Assembly: GCF_002858765.1 (NCBI RefSeq)
Contig: NZ_PJRP01000002.1
Coordinates: 232,598 to 296,597, forward strand
Length of the DNA stretch: 64,000 nucleotides
Source of the DNA: Cupriavidus pauculus
Lineage (GTDB): Bacteria > Pseudomonadota > Gammaproteobacteria > Burkholderiales > Burkholderiaceae
Direction of reading: 5' to 3'
Part shown: positions 29,445-40,629 of the stretch, piece by piece
How the letters are laid out: each line of letters opens with the position of its first letter
How positions within the stretch are numbered: position 1 is the first letter of the stretch
Translations under genes and position numbers: made by a program
Notes under the pieces: generated by a model
Databases searched by the model: none
What the model saw: only the letters and a program-made list of their open reading frames with translations
Told to the model about the DNA's origin: nothing

Positions 29445-31261
29445 GCCTGGCTCGCCCGAGCCTGAATCGCGCCCGCGCCGGCAACAAGCCGCGTGGCGAG
29501 GCCGCGCGCCCGCGCACCGGCCAGTTCTCGGCCAGCCCGGTGCTGGGCCTGCGCCTGCCGATGTGGCGCTCGAAGTTCGTGGTGTTCCTGATGTTCGCTG
29601 CGTTTGTGGCGCTGGCCGCGCGGGCGATGTGGATCCAGGGCCCGGGCAACCAGTTCTACGAGATGGAGGGCAAGAAGCGCTTCCAGCGCACGCTGGAGCT
29701 GCCCGCCACGCGCGGCAAAATCCTGGACCGCAATGGCCTGGTGCTGGCCACCAGCCTGCCGGTCAAGGCGATCTGGGCCGTGCCCGAGGATGTGCCCGAC
29801 AATCTGGAACCGCAGCACATGCGCCAGCTGGCCAAGCTGCTGGACATGTCCGAGAAGGACCTGCGCGCCAAGTTCAATGAAGACAAGAGCTTTGTCTATC
29901 TGAAGCGCCAGGTGCTGCCCGATGCGGCCGACAAGATCGCCGCGCTCAAGATCGACGGCGTCCATCAGACGCGGGAGTACAAGCGCTTCTATCCGGAAGG
30001 CGAGGCGATGGCGCACATCGTCGGCTTCACCAACGTCGAAGACAAGGGGCAGGAAGGCGTGGAACTGGCGCGCGAAGGCGTGCTGGCCGGCAGCCCCGGC
30101 GCGCGCCAGGTGATCAAGGACCGCCTGGGCCGCGTGGTGGAGGACGTGGGCATCCTGAAGACGCCGCGTGACGGCCAGGACATGCAGTTGTCGATCGACG
30201 CCAAGATCCAGTACCTGGCCTACAACGAGGTCAAGGCCGTGGTGGAGCGCAACAAGGCCAAGGCCGCCAGTGCCGTGGTGCTCGACGCCCAGACCGGCGA
30301 AGTGCTGGCGCTGGCCAACTGGCCCACCTACAACCCGAACGACCGCAGCCGCCTGTCGGGCGAACAGCTGCGCAACCGCGTGCTGACCGACACCTTCGAG
30401 CCCGGCTCGATGATGAAGCCGATCACCATCGGCCTGGCGCTGCAGCTGGGCCGCGTGACGCCGGCCACCACGGTGGTCACCACCGGCAAGTTCAACTTCG
30501 AGGGCGCCACGATCTCGGATACCCACAACTACGGCACGCTCACGGTAGGCGGCGTGATCCAGAAGTCGAGCAACATCGGCACGACCAAGATCGCGATGAT
30601 GATGAAGCCGCAGGAGATGTGGGACATGTTCACCAGTGTCGGCCTGGGCCAGGCGCCGAAGATCGGCTTCCCGGGCGCGGTGGCTGGCCGCGTGCGGCCG
30701 TGGAAGAGCTGGCGCCCGATCGAGCAGGCCACCATGTCATATGGCTACGGCCTGTCGGTGTCGCTGTTCCAGGTGGCGCACGCCTATACGATCTTTGCCC
30801 ACGATGGCGAACTGATCCCGGTATCGATTTTCAAGACCAACGGCCCGGCCACCGGCGAACGCATCCTAACCCCGCAGATCGCGCGTGAAGTGCGCGGTAT
30901 GCTGGAAACCGTGACCGCCCCGGGCGGCACGGCGCCGGAAGCCCAGGTGATGGGCTACCGCGTGGGCGGCAAGACCGGTACCGCGTACAAGCACGTGGGG
31001 CGTGGCTACGACCGCAGCAAGTACCGCGCGTCGTTCATCGGCCTGGCGCCGATGTCCAACCCGCGGGTGATCGTGGCGGTGAGCGTCGACGAACCGACCG
31101 CCGGCAGCCACTACGGCGGCGCGGTGGCCGGCCCGGTCTTCTCGGCCATTACCGGTGGCGCGCTGCGCTCGCTAAACGTGCAGCCCGATTCGCCGATCCG
31201 GCAGTTGATGGTCACCGACAAGGTCCAGGAAAGCGAACCACCGTGGAGCGCCACGCCATGA
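29441..31261 (+). CDS. ftsI: Septal transpeptidase FtsI (PBP3)
   Basis: A 606-residue class B penicillin-binding protein that cross-links septal peptidoglycan with FtsW. A basic cytoplasmic tail of about 45 residues is longer than in E. coli. The membrane anchor (FVVFLMFAAFVALAARAMWI, near 46-65), the pedestal domain and the transpeptidase domain follow. The active-site motifs are SMMK (Ser323), SSN (376-378) and KTG (Lys511). All are intact. It overlaps both ftsL and murE by ATGA. Confidence 0.97.
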   Translation: MSLARPSLNRARAGNKPRGEAARPRTGQFSASPVLGLRLPMWRSKFVVFLMFAAFVALAARAMWIQGPGNQFYEMEGKKRFQRTLELPATRGKILDRNGLVLATSLPVKAIWAVPEDVPDNLEPQHMRQLAKLLDMSEKDLRAKFNEDKSFVYLKRQVLPDAADKIAALKIDGVHQTREYKRFYPEGEAMAHIVGFTNVEDKGQEGVELAREGVLAGSPGARQVIKDRLGRVVEDVGILKTPRDGQDMQLSIDAKIQYLAYNEVKAVVERNKAKAASAVVLDAQTGEVLALANWPTYNPNDRSRLSGEQLRNRVLTDTFEPGSMMKPITIGLALQLGRVTPATTVVTTGKFNFEGATISDTHNYGTLTVGGVIQKSSNIGTTKIAMMMKPQEMWDMFTSVGLGQAPKIGFPGAVAGRVRPWKSWRPIEQATMSYGYGLSVSLFQVAHAYTIFAHDGELIPVSIFKTNGPATGERILTPQIAREVRGMLETVTAPGGTAPEAQVMGYRVGGKTGTAYKHVGRGYDRSKYRASFIGLAPMSNPRVIVAVSVDEPTAGSHYGGAVAGPVFSAITGGALRSLNVQPDSPIRQLMVTDKVQESEPPWSATP

Positions 31262-32760
31262 CGGCCAAGCCGCTGCTCCCGATCGAGGTGTCCACCCAGG
31301 CCAGCGTCGCGCTGGCCTGGCTGCATGCGCACGCGCCGGCCGGCGCAAAGCTGACCGGCGATACGCGTCGCCTGCAGCCGGGCGACGTGTTTTTCGCCTA
31401 CATGCTGGGCAACGAGCGCCTGGCGACCGATGGCCGTCCGCATATTGACAAGGCCATCGCCGCCGGCGCGTCGGCTGTGATCTACGAGGCCGATGGCTTC
31501 GACTGGCCGCACGGCGACGCCGTGCCGCACCTGGCCCTGTCGCAACTGCACTGGCTGGCCGGTCCGATCGCGGCCGGCTGGTATGGCATCGGCGCGCGCA
31601 ATCTGGCGGTGACCGGCATCACCGGCACCAACGGCAAGACATCGTGCGCGCAGTGGCTGGCGCGCCTGCTGCAGGCCGCCGGCACGCCGTGCGCGACGAT
31701 CGGCACGCTGGGCACGGGCTTTCCCGATGCGCTCCGGATCACCGGTTTCACCACGCCCGACGCCGTGCAGCTTCAGGCCAGCCTGGCCGAACTGAACGAT
31801 GCGGGCGCGCGCGGCATCGCTATGGAAGTGTCGTCGCACGGCCTGGAGCAGGGCCGCGTGGCCGGCACCGGGTTTGGCGTGGCGGTGCTGACCAACCTGA
31901 CGCAGGACCACCTCGACTATCACGGCACGATGGCCGAGTACGAGGCGGCCAAGGCGCTGCTGTTCCAGTGGGACGGCCTGCGCGCGGCCGTGATCAACCG
32001 CGACGACGCCATGGGCGGCCGCCTGCTGGCCGGCAATGCCGCCGGCGTCAGCGCGCCGCAGGTGATCGAATACGGCATCGACGGCAAGGCTGGCGCCACG
32101 GCGTCGGGCACGGCGTTCCATGTCGACGGCAGCTTTGGCAGCGCCGACGTGACCACGCCGATGATCGGCGCCTTCAACGTCAGCAATCTGCTGGCCGTGC
32201 TGGGCGCCGCGCTGGCGCAGGGCGTGGCCTGGGATGCGGCGATTGCCGCCCTGCGGCAGTTGACGCCGGTCGATGGCCGCATGGAACTGTTCGGCGGCCA
32301 CGACGCGCCGCTGGCCGTGGTCGACTACGCCCACACGCCCGACGCGCTGGTGCAGACGCTGACCGCGCTGCGCCCCGTGTCCGATGCCCGCCAGGGCCGG
32401 CTCTGGTGCGTATTCGGCTGCGGCGGCGACCGCGACGCCACCAAGCGCCCGCTGATGGGCGGTGTGGCCGAGCGCCTGGCCGACGACGTGGTGCTGACCA
32501 GCGACAACCCGCGTAGCGAAGATCCGCTCGACATCCTCGAGCAGATCGCCGACGGCATGCAGGACCGCAGCCGCGTGCGGCTGATCGAGGATCGCGCCGC
32601 GGCCATTCTTTACGCAATCAAGCACGCCGCCCCGGCCGACGTAGTGCTCGTGGCCGGCAAGGGCCATGAAGCCACGCAGGAGATCCAGGGCCGCAAGCGG
32701 CCGTTCTCGGACCGCGAACATGTGCGCCTGACCCTGGGCACGCGGGGGGTGTCGGCATGA
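31258..32760 (+). CDS. murE: UDP-N-acetylmuramoyl-tripeptide synthetase MurE
   Basis: A 500-residue Mur ligase that adds meso-diaminopimelate to UDP-MurNAc-Ala-Glu. The ATP loop GTNGKT is at residues 123-128. The motif SDNPRSEDP near residue 420 contains the DNPR signature that selects meso-DAP rather than lysine. Start ATG 31258 overlaps the ftsI stop, and GGAG at 31245-31248 gives a 9-nt spacing; an in-frame GTG at 31243 is less likely. The length is normal. Confidence 0.96.
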   Translation: MTAKPLLPIEVSTQASVALAWLHAHAPAGAKLTGDTRRLQPGDVFFAYMLGNERLATDGRPHIDKAIAAGASAVIYEADGFDWPHGDAVPHLALSQLHWLAGPIAAGWYGIGARNLAVTGITGTNGKTSCAQWLARLLQAAGTPCATIGTLGTGFPDALRITGFTTPDAVQLQASLAELNDAGARGIAMEVSSHGLEQGRVAGTGFGVAVLTNLTQDHLDYHGTMAEYEAAKALLFQWDGLRAAVINRDDAMGGRLLAGNAAGVSAPQVIEYGIDGKAGATASGTAFHVDGSFGSADVTTPMIGAFNVSNLLAVLGAALAQGVAWDAAIAALRQLTPVDGRMELFGGHDAPLAVVDYAHTPDALVQTLTALRPVSDARQGRLWCVFGCGGDRDATKRPLMGGVAERLADDVVLTSDNPRSEDPLDILEQIADGMQDRSRVRLIEDRAAAILYAIKHAAPADVVLVAGKGHEATQEIQGRKRPFSDREHVRLTLGTRGVSA

Positions 32761-34157
32761 ACGGACACCAGATGACGAATTTGCAGCAAGCCGCCGGCTG
32801 GATGGCCGGCGCACGTATTTCCGGCGATGCCACGCGCACGTTCTCGCGCGTGCATACCGACAGCCGTACCGTACAGCCGGGCGATCTGTTCGTGGCGCTC
32901 AAGGGCGACCGCTTCGACGCCCATGACTTCCTGCCCGATGTGGTGGCGCGCGGCGCTGCCGCTGTGCTGGTCAGCCGTGATATCGACCTCGACGTGCCGG
33001 CGCTGATCGTGCCGGACACGCGCATCGGCCTGGGCGAGCTTGGCGCCGGCTGGCGCCGCCAGTTCACGCCGCCGACGGTGGCCGTGACCGGCAGCAACGG
33101 CAAGACCACGGTCAAGGAAATGATCGCGGCGATCTTTGCCGCTGCCGTGGGCGAGGACGACCGGCTGGCCACGGGCGGCAACCTGAACAACGATATCGGC
33201 CTGCCGCTGACGGTGCTGCGCCTGCGCGCGCACCACAAGCTGGCAGTGCTGGAACTGGGCATGAACCACCCGGGCGAAACGGTCTACCTGGCAGCCATCG
33301 CCCAGCCGACCGTGGCCGTGATTACCAACGCCCAGCGCGAGCACCAGGAGTTCATGGTCAGCGTGGAAGCGGTGGCCCACGAGCACGCCAGCGCCATTGC
33401 CGCGCTGCCGGCCGATGGCGTGGCCGTGTTCCCGGTGGATGCCGAGAGCGGCGGCGCGCATGCCGCGATCTGGCGCCAGGCGGCCGGCAAGCGCCGCGTG
33501 CTGGCGTTTGGCACCGACGCGTCGGCCGATGTGCGCGCGACGGTGACGCTGGATGACGGCGTGCAGGTGCTGCACGTGACGGCCCCGGGACAGACGTTCG
33601 ACCTGCGGCTGCAACCGCTGGGCGCACACAACGTGCGCAATGCGCTGGCGGCCACGGCGTGCGCGCTGGCGGCCGGGGTGGCGGTGGATGCCATCCAGCG
33701 CGGCATCGCGGGCTTTTCGGCCGTGAAGGGACGCCTGCAGGTCAAGCACACGCCGGCCGGCACGGTGGTCGTCGACGATACGTACAACGCGAATCCGGAT
33801 TCCATGCGCGCCGCCATCGACGTGCTGGCCGGGTTTGCCGCGCCGCGCGTCCTGGTGCTGGGCGACATGGGCGAAGTGGGCGATCAGGGCCCGGCGTTCC
33901 ATACGGAGATCGGCGCCTATGCCCGCGAGCGTGGCATCGAGACGCTATGGGCCCTGGGCGATCTGGCGCGGCATGCCGTGCAGGCATACGGCCCGGACGC
34001 GCGTCATTTTGCCGGTGCCGACGACCTGACGCAGGCGCTGAAGGAAGACAAGGAGGGCGTGGTGGCCGGTGCGGCCGTCGTGCTCGTGAAGGGATCGCGC
34101 TTCATGCGCATGGAACGGATGGTCGATGCGCTGGTCGCATCACCTTCCGCTCACTAA
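32757..34157 (+). CDS. murF: UDP-N-acetylmuramoyl-tripeptide-D-Ala-D-Ala ligase MurF
   Basis: A 466-residue Mur ligase that adds the D-Ala-D-Ala dipeptide made by Ddl. ATP loop GSNGKTT is at residues 112-118, and the conserved HTDSR, GGNLNNDIGLPLTVLR and DDTYNANPDSM segments follow. It overlaps murE by ATGA and is 12 bp before mraY. All three Mur-ligase domains are complete. Confidence 0.96.
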   Translation: MNGHQMTNLQQAAGWMAGARISGDATRTFSRVHTDSRTVQPGDLFVALKGDRFDAHDFLPDVVARGAAAVLVSRDIDLDVPALIVPDTRIGLGELGAGWRRQFTPPTVAVTGSNGKTTVKEMIAAIFAAAVGEDDRLATGGNLNNDIGLPLTVLRLRAHHKLAVLELGMNHPGETVYLAAIAQPTVAVITNAQREHQEFMVSVEAVAHEHASAIAALPADGVAVFPVDAESGGAHAAIWRQAAGKRRVLAFGTDASADVRATVTLDDGVQVLHVTAPGQTFDLRLQPLGAHNVRNALAATACALAAGVAVDAIQRGIAGFSAVKGRLQVKHTPAGTVVVDDTYNANPDSMRAAIDVLAGFAAPRVLVLGDMGEVGDQGPAFHTEIGAYARERGIETLWALGDLARHAVQAYGPDARHFAGADDLTQALKEDKEGVVAGAAVVLVKGSRFMRMERMVDALVASPSAH

Positions 34158-34169
34158 GAAAGAAAGACG

Positions 34170-35339
34170 ATGTTATTGGCACTGGCCCAGTGGCTGCAAA
34201 ACGATTACAGCTTCCTGCGGGTCGTTAACTACCTGACCTTCCGCGCGGTGATGGCCAACCTCACCGCGCTGGTGATCGGCCTCGGTTTCGGGCCGTGGGT
34301 CATCCGTCGCCTGACCGAACTCAAGATCGGCCAGGCTGTGCGTACCATCGGCCCGCAGACGCACCTGGTGAAGTCTGGCACGCCCACCATGGGCGGCGTG
34401 CTGGTGCTGATCTCGATCTGCGTGTCGACGCTGCTCTGGTGCGACTGGGGCAACCGCTTCATCTGGGTGGTGCTGCTGGTCACGCTGGGCTATGGCGCCG
34501 TGGGCTGGGTCGACGACTACCGCAAGGTGGTGTATCGCGACCCGCGCGGCATGTCGAGCCGCGAGAAGTTCTTCTGGCAGACGCTCATCGGCCTGGTGGC
34601 CGCCGTGTACCTGGCGTTCTCGGTGACCGAGGCCAGCAACGTGCGGGTCTGGAGCCTGTTTCTGAGCTGGATCGAAGGCGGCATGTTCGCCGACGTGCCG
34701 TACAAGACAAATCTGATCGTCCCGTTCTTCAAGGAGATCAGCTATCCGCTGGGCGTGACCGGCTTCATCGTGCTGACGTACCTGGTGATCGTCGGCTCCA
34801 GCAACGCGGTGAACCTGACCGACGGCCTGGACGGCCTGGTGATCATGCCCGTGGTGCTGGTCGGCGGCGGCCTGGGCGTGTTCGCCTACGTGATGGGCAA
34901 CGCGGTCTACAGCAAGTATCTGCTGTTCCCGCATATCCCGGGCGCCGGCGAACTGCTGATCTTCTGCTCGGCGATGGCCGGCGCGGGCCTGGCCTTCCTC
35001 TGGTTCAACGCGCACCCGGCGCGCGTGTTCATGGGCGATGTCGGCGCGCTGGCGCTGGGCGGCGCGCTGGGCACTATCGCCGTGATCGTGCGCCAGGAAA
35101 TCGTGCTGTTCGTGATGGGCGGCATCTTTGTGGTGGAAACGCTGTCGGTGATGCTGCAGGTGACGTGGTTCAAGTTCACGAAGAAGCGCTATGGCGAAGG
35201 CCGACGCCTGTTCCGGATGGCGCCGCTGCACCACCACTTTGAACTGAGTGGCTGGAAGGAAACGCAGGTCACCGTGCGGTTCTGGATCATCACGATGCTG
35301 CTGGTACTGATCGGCCTGTCGACGCTGAAGCTGCGCTAG
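34170..35339 (+). CDS. mraY: Phospho-MurNAc-pentapeptide transferase MraY
   Basis: A 389-residue integral membrane enzyme that transfers phospho-MurNAc-pentapeptide to undecaprenyl phosphate, making lipid I. About ten helices are visible. The catalytic landmarks are GWVDDYRKV near residue 115, NLTDGLDGL near 217-225, and the cytoplasmic PLHHHFEL near residue 355. The start is ATG 34170, preceded by AGAAAGAAAG. It stands 12 bp after murF and 47 bp before murD. Confidence 0.97.
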   Translation: MLLALAQWLQNDYSFLRVVNYLTFRAVMANLTALVIGLGFGPWVIRRLTELKIGQAVRTIGPQTHLVKSGTPTMGGVLVLISICVSTLLWCDWGNRFIWVVLLVTLGYGAVGWVDDYRKVVYRDPRGMSSREKFFWQTLIGLVAAVYLAFSVTEASNVRVWSLFLSWIEGGMFADVPYKTNLIVPFFKEISYPLGVTGFIVLTYLVIVGSSNAVNLTDGLDGLVIMPVVLVGGGLGVFAYVMGNAVYSKYLLFPHIPGAGELLIFCSAMAGAGLAFLWFNAHPARVFMGDVGALALGGALGTIAVIVRQEIVLFVMGGIFVVETLSVMLQVTWFKFTKKRYGEGRRLFRMAPLHHHFELSGWKETQVTVRFWIITMLLVLIGLSTLKLR

Positions 35340-35386
35340 CGTCCCCCAGAAAACTGAAGCTCTCTATATATAGGCAGGAAATCGAA

Positions 35387-36898
35387 GTGTTTGGCGTGTT
35401 GCAGAAACCTCATGTGCTGGTACTTGGCCTCGGTGAATCGGGGCTGGCCATGGCACGCTGGTGCGGCCTGAACGGCTGCCGCGTGCGCGTGGCCGACACA
35501 CGCGAGGCGCCCGCCAACCTTGCCCTCCTGCAGGTCGAGCTGAGCACGGCGCAGTTCGCGGGCGGCCCGTTTGCCGAAAGCCTGCTCGACGACATCGGCC
35601 TGGTGGCGATCAGCCCGGGCCTGTCGCCGCTGGAGGCCGGCACCAAGGCGCTGCTCGATGCCGCCCAGGCGCGCGGCATCCCGGTCTGGGGCGAGATCGA
35701 ACTGTTCGCCCAGGCGCTGGGTTACCTGGAGGCCACGTCGGGCTACGCGCCGCGCGTGCTGGCCATCACCGGCACCAATGGCAAGACGACCACCACGGCG
35801 CTGACCGGCCGCCTGATCGAGCGCGCCGGCAAGACCGTGGGCGTGGCCGGCAACATCAGCCCGTCGGCGCTGGACAAGCTGTCGGCCTGCATCGCCAGCA
35901 CCACGCTGCCTGATGTCTGGGTGCTGGAGCTGTCGAGTTTCCAGCTGGAATACACGTTCTCGCTGGCGCCGCACGCGGCGACAGTGCTCAACGTCACGCA
36001 GGATCACCTGGACTGGCACGGCACTATGGAAGCCTATGCCGCCGCCAAGGCCCGCATCTTCGGTCCGGCCGGCAAGGGCTGCGTGCAGGTGCTGAACCGC
36101 CAGGACAAGCTGACGCTGGACATGGCCCGCCCGGGCGCGACGCCTGTGACCTTCGGCACCGACCTGCCCGAGACCGCCGGCAGCTATGGCGTGCTGCGCG
36201 ACGGCGGCATGCCTTGGTTGATCGTGGCCGAGCCGGATACGGAAGGCGAGCCGGAGCAGAAGCCGCGCCGCCGCAAGAAGGACGAGGTCGTCGAGCAAGC
36301 CGTGCCGGTGCGCCACAAGCGCCTGATGCCGGCCGACGCCCTGCATATCCGTGGCCTGCACAACGCCACCAACGCCATGGCGGCACTGGCGCTGTGCCGC
36401 GCCATCGACCTGCCGCTGAGCGCGCTGCTGCATGGCCTGCGCGAGTATCGCGGCGAGCCGCACCGTGTGGAATGGGTGGCCACCATCGACGAAGTCGAGT
36501 ACTTCGACGACAGCAAGGGCACCAATGTGGGCGCCACCGTGGCCGCATTGAACGGACTGGACAAGCACGTGGTGCTGATCGCCGGCGGCGAAGGCAAGGG
36601 CCAGGACTTTTCTCCGCTGGCCGCGCCGGTGACGCAATATGCACGCGCCGTGGTGCTGATCGGCAAGGACGCCGGCGCCATCCGCGAGGCACTGGCCGAC
36701 ACCGGCACGCAGATCGTTGACGCCGCCACGCTGGAAGAGGCGGTCGAGAAGTCGGCTGGCCTGGCCGAATCGGGCGATGTCGTATTGCTGTCGCCAGCCT
36801 GTGCCAGCCTCGACATGTTCCGCAATTACGTGCATCGCGCGCAGGTGTTCCGCGGCGCGGTGGAAGAACTGGCCCTGTCCCGGGGGATCATGCCATGA
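35387..36898 (+). CDS. murD: UDP-N-acetylmuramoylalanine-D-glutamate ligase MurD
   Basis: A 503-residue Mur ligase that adds D-glutamate. The Rossmann-like start [16 protein letters not shown] lies at 10-25, the ATP loop GTNGKTT at 129-135. E. coli MurD is 438 residues; much of the excess is a highly charged segment at residues 282-312 with PRRRKKDE in the middle. That insert lies inside the central domain and probably forms a surface loop. The start codon is GTG 35387, preceded by AGGA about 8 nt upstream. It overlaps ftsW by ATGA. Confidence 0.95.
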   Translation: MFGVLQKPHVLVLGLGESGLAMARWCGLNGCRVRVADTREAPANLALLQVELSTAQFAGGPFAESLLDDIGLVAISPGLSPLEAGTKALLDAAQARGIPVWGEIELFAQALGYLEATSGYAPRVLAITGTNGKTTTTALTGRLIERAGKTVGVAGNISPSALDKLSACIASTTLPDVWVLELSSFQLEYTFSLAPHAATVLNVTQDHLDWHGTMEAYAAAKARIFGPAGKGCVQVLNRQDKLTLDMARPGATPVTFGTDLPETAGSYGVLRDGGMPWLIVAEPDTEGEPEQKPRRRKKDEVVEQAVPVRHKRLMPADALHIRGLHNATNAMAALALCRAIDLPLSALLHGLREYRGEPHRVEWVATIDEVEYFDDSKGTNVGATVAALNGLDKHVVLIAGGEGKGQDFSPLAAPVTQYARAVVLIGKDAGAIREALADTGTQIVDAATLEEAVEKSAGLAESGDVVLLSPACASLDMFRNYVHRAQVFRGAVEELALSRGIMP

Positions 36899-38136
36899 GC
36901 GACTCGCAGGTCAAGCGCAGCGGATTCATCGGCGCCACCATCGGCAACGCCTGGGGTGGCCTGCGCGACGCGGTGTCGGGCGTCAAGCCGACCCGTTCGC
37001 GCATGATGGAGTACGACCAGCCCCTGCTCTGGGTGGCCATCGTGTTGCTGACGTTCGGCCTGGTGATGGTCTATTCGGCATCGATCGCGTTGCCCGACTC
37101 GCCGCGCTACGCCAACTACCGCGAGGTGCACTTCCTGATGCGCCATGCGTTCGCGCTGTTCATCGGCCTGTCGGTGGGGCTGGCGGCGTTCCAGGTGCCG
37201 GTCAAGGTGTGGGACAAGTACGCGCCCAAGCTGTTCATCATCGCGCTGGTGCTGCTGGTGATGGTGCTGGTGCCGTTCGTGGGCAAGGGCGTGAACGGCG
37301 CGCGGCGCTGGATTCCGCTGGGCGTCATGAACTTCCAGCCCTCGGAACTGATGAAGCTGGCCGTGGTGCTGTACGCGGCCAACTACACGGTACGTAAGCA
37401 GGAATGGATGCAGACCGTGAGCAAGGGCTTCCTTCCGATGGGCGTGGCCGTGGTGGTGGTGGGCATGCTGCTGCTGTTGGAGCCCGACATGGGCGCGTTC
37501 CTGGTGATCGCCGCCGTGGCCATGGGCATCCTGTTCCTGGGCGGCATCAACGGCAAGCTGTTCGCCGGCCTGGTGGGCGTGGCCGTGGGCGCGTTCGCGC
37601 TGCTGATCACGGCATCGCCGTGGCGCCGCGAGCGGATCTTCGCGTACCTGAACCCGTGGGAAGAGAGCAACGCGCTGGGCAAGGCGTATCAGCTGACGCA
37701 CTCGCTGATCGCCTTCGGCCGTGGCGAATGGACGGGCGTGGGGCTGGGCGGCAGCATCGAGAAGCTCCACTACCTGCCCGAGGCGCATACCGACTTCATC
37801 CTGGCGGTGATCGGCGAGGAATTCGGCTTCATCGGCGTGCTGGTGATGATCGTGCTGTTCTACTGGCTGGTGCGCCGCTGCTTCAACATCGGCCGCACCG
37901 CGCTGCAGCTCGACCGCACGTTTGCCGGCCTGGTGGCCAAGGGCATTGGCGTGTGGGTCGGCTGGCAGACCTTCATCAACATGGGCGTGAACCTGGGCCT
38001 GCTGCCCACCAAAGGGCTGACGCTGCCGCTGGTGAGCTACGGCGGCTCGGGCATCCTGATGAACTGCGTGGCGCTGGCCATTGTGCTGCGGATTGACTAT
38101 GAAAATCGAGTGTTGATGCGTGGAGGGAAGGTATGA
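36895..38136 (+). CDS. ftsW: Septal peptidoglycan polymerase FtsW
   Basis: A 413-residue SEDS-family glycosyltransferase that polymerises lipid II at the septum with FtsI. A cytoplasmic N-terminal tail of about 40 residues precedes ten membrane helices. The SEDS signature region is intact: [20 protein letters not shown], and the C-terminal [18 protein letters not shown] contains the conserved acidic residues of the extracellular loop. It overlaps murD and murG by ATGA. Confidence 0.96.
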   Translation: MSDSQVKRSGFIGATIGNAWGGLRDAVSGVKPTRSRMMEYDQPLLWVAIVLLTFGLVMVYSASIALPDSPRYANYREVHFLMRHAFALFIGLSVGLAAFQVPVKVWDKYAPKLFIIALVLLVMVLVPFVGKGVNGARRWIPLGVMNFQPSELMKLAVVLYAANYTVRKQEWMQTVSKGFLPMGVAVVVVGMLLLLEPDMGAFLVIAAVAMGILFLGGINGKLFAGLVGVAVGAFALLITASPWRRERIFAYLNPWEESNALGKAYQLTHSLIAFGRGEWTGVGLGGSIEKLHYLPEAHTDFILAVIGEEFGFIGVLVMIVLFYWLVRRCFNIGRTALQLDRTFAGLVAKGIGVWVGWQTFINMGVNLGLLPTKGLTLPLVSYGGSGILMNCVALAIVLRIDYENRVLMRGGKV

Positions 38137-39203
38137 CCGACCGTACGCTGCTCGTCATGGCTGGCGGCACCGGGGGCCATGTGTTCCCGGGGCTGGCGGT
38201 CGCGCGTGAATTGCGCGACGAGGGCTGGCGTGTGGTCTGGCTGGGCAATCGCGCTGGCATGGAAGCCACGCTGGTGCCCAGGCACGACATCCCGATGGAG
38301 TACATCCAGTTTGGCGGCCTGCGCGGCAAGGGTCTGGTGACCAAGCTGCTGCTGCCGCTGAACCTGCTGCGCGCGTTCTGGCAGAGCATTGGCGCGCTGC
38401 GCCGCGTGAAGCCCGACGTGGTGCTGGGCATGGGCGGCTACATCACGTTCCCGGCCGGGATGATGGCGTCGCTGCTGGGCCGGCCGCTGGTGCTGCACGA
38501 GCAGAATTCCATCGCCGGGCTGGCCAACAAGGTGCTGGCGAAGGTGGCGGACCGCGTGCTGTGCGCGTTCCCGGACGCGCTGCCGGGCAGCGAATGGACC
38601 GGCAACCCGGTGCGCGCCGAACTGGCGGCGATTCCCGAGCCGGCGTCGCGCTACGACCATCACACCGGGCCGCTGCGGATCCTTGTGGTGGGCGGCAGCC
38701 TGGGCGCGGCGGCCTTGAACGACGTGGTACCGAAGGCCTTGGCCCTGCTGCCCGAGGCCACGCGCCCGGTGGTCAAGCACCAGGCCGGGGCGAAACAGAT
38801 CGACCAACTGCGCGCGAACTATGCGGCGGCGGGCGTGGCCGGCGAGACCGTGCCATTCATCGACGACATGGCGGCGGCCTACGCCGACGCCGATCTGGTC
38901 ATCTGCCGCGCTGGCGCGATGACGGTTTCGGAAGTGGCGGCCGCCGGGGTGGCCGCGCTGTTCGTGCCGTTCCCGCACGCGGTGGACGACCACCAGACCA
39001 CCAACGCCAAGTTCCTGTCGAAGCAGGGCGCGGCGTTGCTGGTGCAACAGAACGCACTGACCGCGGAGGGCCTGGCGCAAACGATCGCCGGCCTGGACCG
39101 CGGCCAGTTGAAGGACATGGCGCGCGCTGCGCGCAGCCTGGCCAAACCTGAGGCAACCCGGCGTGTCGCCGAGATCTGTCGTCAGATGGCGGGCGAAAAA
39201 TGA
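38133..39203 (+). CDS. murG: Lipid II synthase MurG (GlcNAc transferase)
   Basis: A 356-residue GT28 glycosyltransferase that adds GlcNAc to lipid I on the inner face of the membrane. The N-terminal glycine loop [14 protein letters not shown] (about residues 9-22) and the second loop [12 protein letters not shown] mark the two Rossmann domains. The nucleotide-sugar site includes [10 protein letters not shown] and [11 protein letters not shown]. The length is normal. ATG overlaps the ftsW stop, and murC begins 10 bp after the stop. Confidence 0.97.
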   Translation: MTDRTLLVMAGGTGGHVFPGLAVARELRDEGWRVVWLGNRAGMEATLVPRHDIPMEYIQFGGLRGKGLVTKLLLPLNLLRAFWQSIGALRRVKPDVVLGMGGYITFPAGMMASLLGRPLVLHEQNSIAGLANKVLAKVADRVLCAFPDALPGSEWTGNPVRAELAAIPEPASRYDHHTGPLRILVVGGSLGAAALNDVVPKALALLPEATRPVVKHQAGAKQIDQLRANYAAAGVAGETVPFIDDMAAAYADADLVICRAGAMTVSEVAAAGVAALFVPFPHAVDDHQTTNAKFLSKQGAALLVQQNALTAEGLAQTIAGLDRGQLKDMARAARSLAKPEATRRVAEICRQMAGEK

Positions 39204-39213
39204 AACGGAAGCA

Positions 39214-40629
39214 ATGAAGCATATCGTCAAGAACATCCACTTCGTAGGGATCGGCGGGGCCGGCATGAGCGGCATCGCGGAGGTCCTGTTGAACCTGGGC
39301 TACAAGGTCTCGGGCTCCGACATGGGCAGCAACGCCGCCACGCGGCGCCTGGCCTCGCTGGGCGCGCGCGTGTGCCACGGCCATGACGCCGCCAATGTGG
39401 AAGGCGCCAACGCCGTGGTCGTGTCGACCGCGGTGACCAACGACAACCCCGAAGTGCTGGCCGCGCGTGCCAAGCGCATTCCGGTGGTGCCGCGCGCCGT
39501 GATGCTGGCCGAACTGATGCGCCTGAAGCAGGGTGTGGCCATCGCCGGCACGCACGGCAAGACCACCACCACCAGCCTGGTGGCGTCGGTGCTGGCCGAG
39601 GGCGGGCTCGACCCGACCTTCGTGATCGGCGGCCGCCTGAACTCGGCCGGCGCCAACGCGCGTCTGGGCACCGGCGACTTCATCGTGGCCGAGGCCGACG
39701 AGTCGGACGCGTCGTTCCTGAACCTGTTCCCGGTGATGGAAGTCATCACCAACATCGACGCCGACCACATGGACACGTACGGGCATGACTTTGCCCGTCT
39801 GAAGCAGGCGTTCGTGGAATTTACCCAGCGCCTGCCGTTCTATGGCATCGCCGTGCTGTGCGTGGATGACCCGAACGTGCGCGAGATCATGCCGTTCGTG
39901 TCCAAGCCCGTGGTGCGCTACGGCTTTGCCGAGGACGCCCAGATCCGTGCCATCAACGCCCGCGCGGTGGACGGCCAGATGCATTTCACGGTCTTGCGCC
40001 AGCTCAACGGCCATGCCGAGCCGCCGCTGGACGTGGTGCTGAACCTGCCGGGCCTGCACAACGTGCAGAACGCGCTGGCCGCCATCGCCATCGCCACCGA
40101 ACTGGAGGTGCCCGACGCCGCCATCGTCAAGGCGCTGCGCGAATTCCACGGCGTGGGCCGTCGCTTCCAACGCTACGGGGAGGTAGCCACGCCCGACGGC
40201 GCCGGCACGTTCACGCTGGTGGACGACTATGGCCACCATCCGGTGGAAATGGCCGCCACGCTGGCCGCCGCACGCGGGGCGTTCCCGGACCGCCGGCTGG
40301 TGTTGGCCTTCCAGCCGCACCGGTTCACGCGGACGCGCGACTGCTTCGAGGACTTCGTGAAGGTGCTGGGCACCGTCGACGCGCTGCTGCTGGCCGAGGT
40401 GTACGCCGCCGGCGAGGCGCCCATCGTGGCTGCCGACGGTCGCGCGATGACCCGCGCGCTGCGGGTGGCCAGCAAGGTAGAACCCGTTTTTGTGGAACAG
40501 ATCGAAGATATGCCCCAGGCGATCCTGGATGCCGTGCGACCTGGCGATGTGGTCGTGACCATGGGTGCAGGCACCATCGGCGCCGTACCGGGACAACTGG
40601 TGTCGCACCAGACGGGAGGTCAGCAATGA
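39214..40629 (+). CDS. murC: UDP-N-acetylmuramate-L-alanine ligase MurC
   Basis: A 471-residue Mur ligase that adds the first amino acid, L-alanine, to UDP-MurNAc. The nucleotide fold begins [16 protein letters not shown] (10-25), the ATP loop GTHGKTTTT is at 112-120, and [10 protein letters not shown] is the family motif in the C-terminal half. ATG 39214 is 10 bp after the murG stop; the frame is open further upstream to 39163 within murG. It overlaps ddl by ATGA. Confidence 0.96.
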   Translation: MKHIVKNIHFVGIGGAGMSGIAEVLLNLGYKVSGSDMGSNAATRRLASLGARVCHGHDAANVEGANAVVVSTAVTNDNPEVLAARAKRIPVVPRAVMLAELMRLKQGVAIAGTHGKTTTTSLVASVLAEGGLDPTFVIGGRLNSAGANARLGTGDFIVAEADESDASFLNLFPVMEVITNIDADHMDTYGHDFARLKQAFVEFTQRLPFYGIAVLCVDDPNVREIMPFVSKPVVRYGFAEDAQIRAINARAVDGQMHFTVLRQLNGHAEPPLDVVLNLPGLHNVQNALAAIAIATELEVPDAAIVKALREFHGVGRRFQRYGEVATPDGAGTFTLVDDYGHHPVEMAATLAAARGAFPDRRLVLAFQPHRFTRTRDCFEDFVKVLGTVDALLLAEVYAAGEAPIVAADGRAMTRALRVASKVEPVFVEQIEDMPQAILDAVRPGDVVVTMGAGTIGAVPGQLVSHQTGGQQ

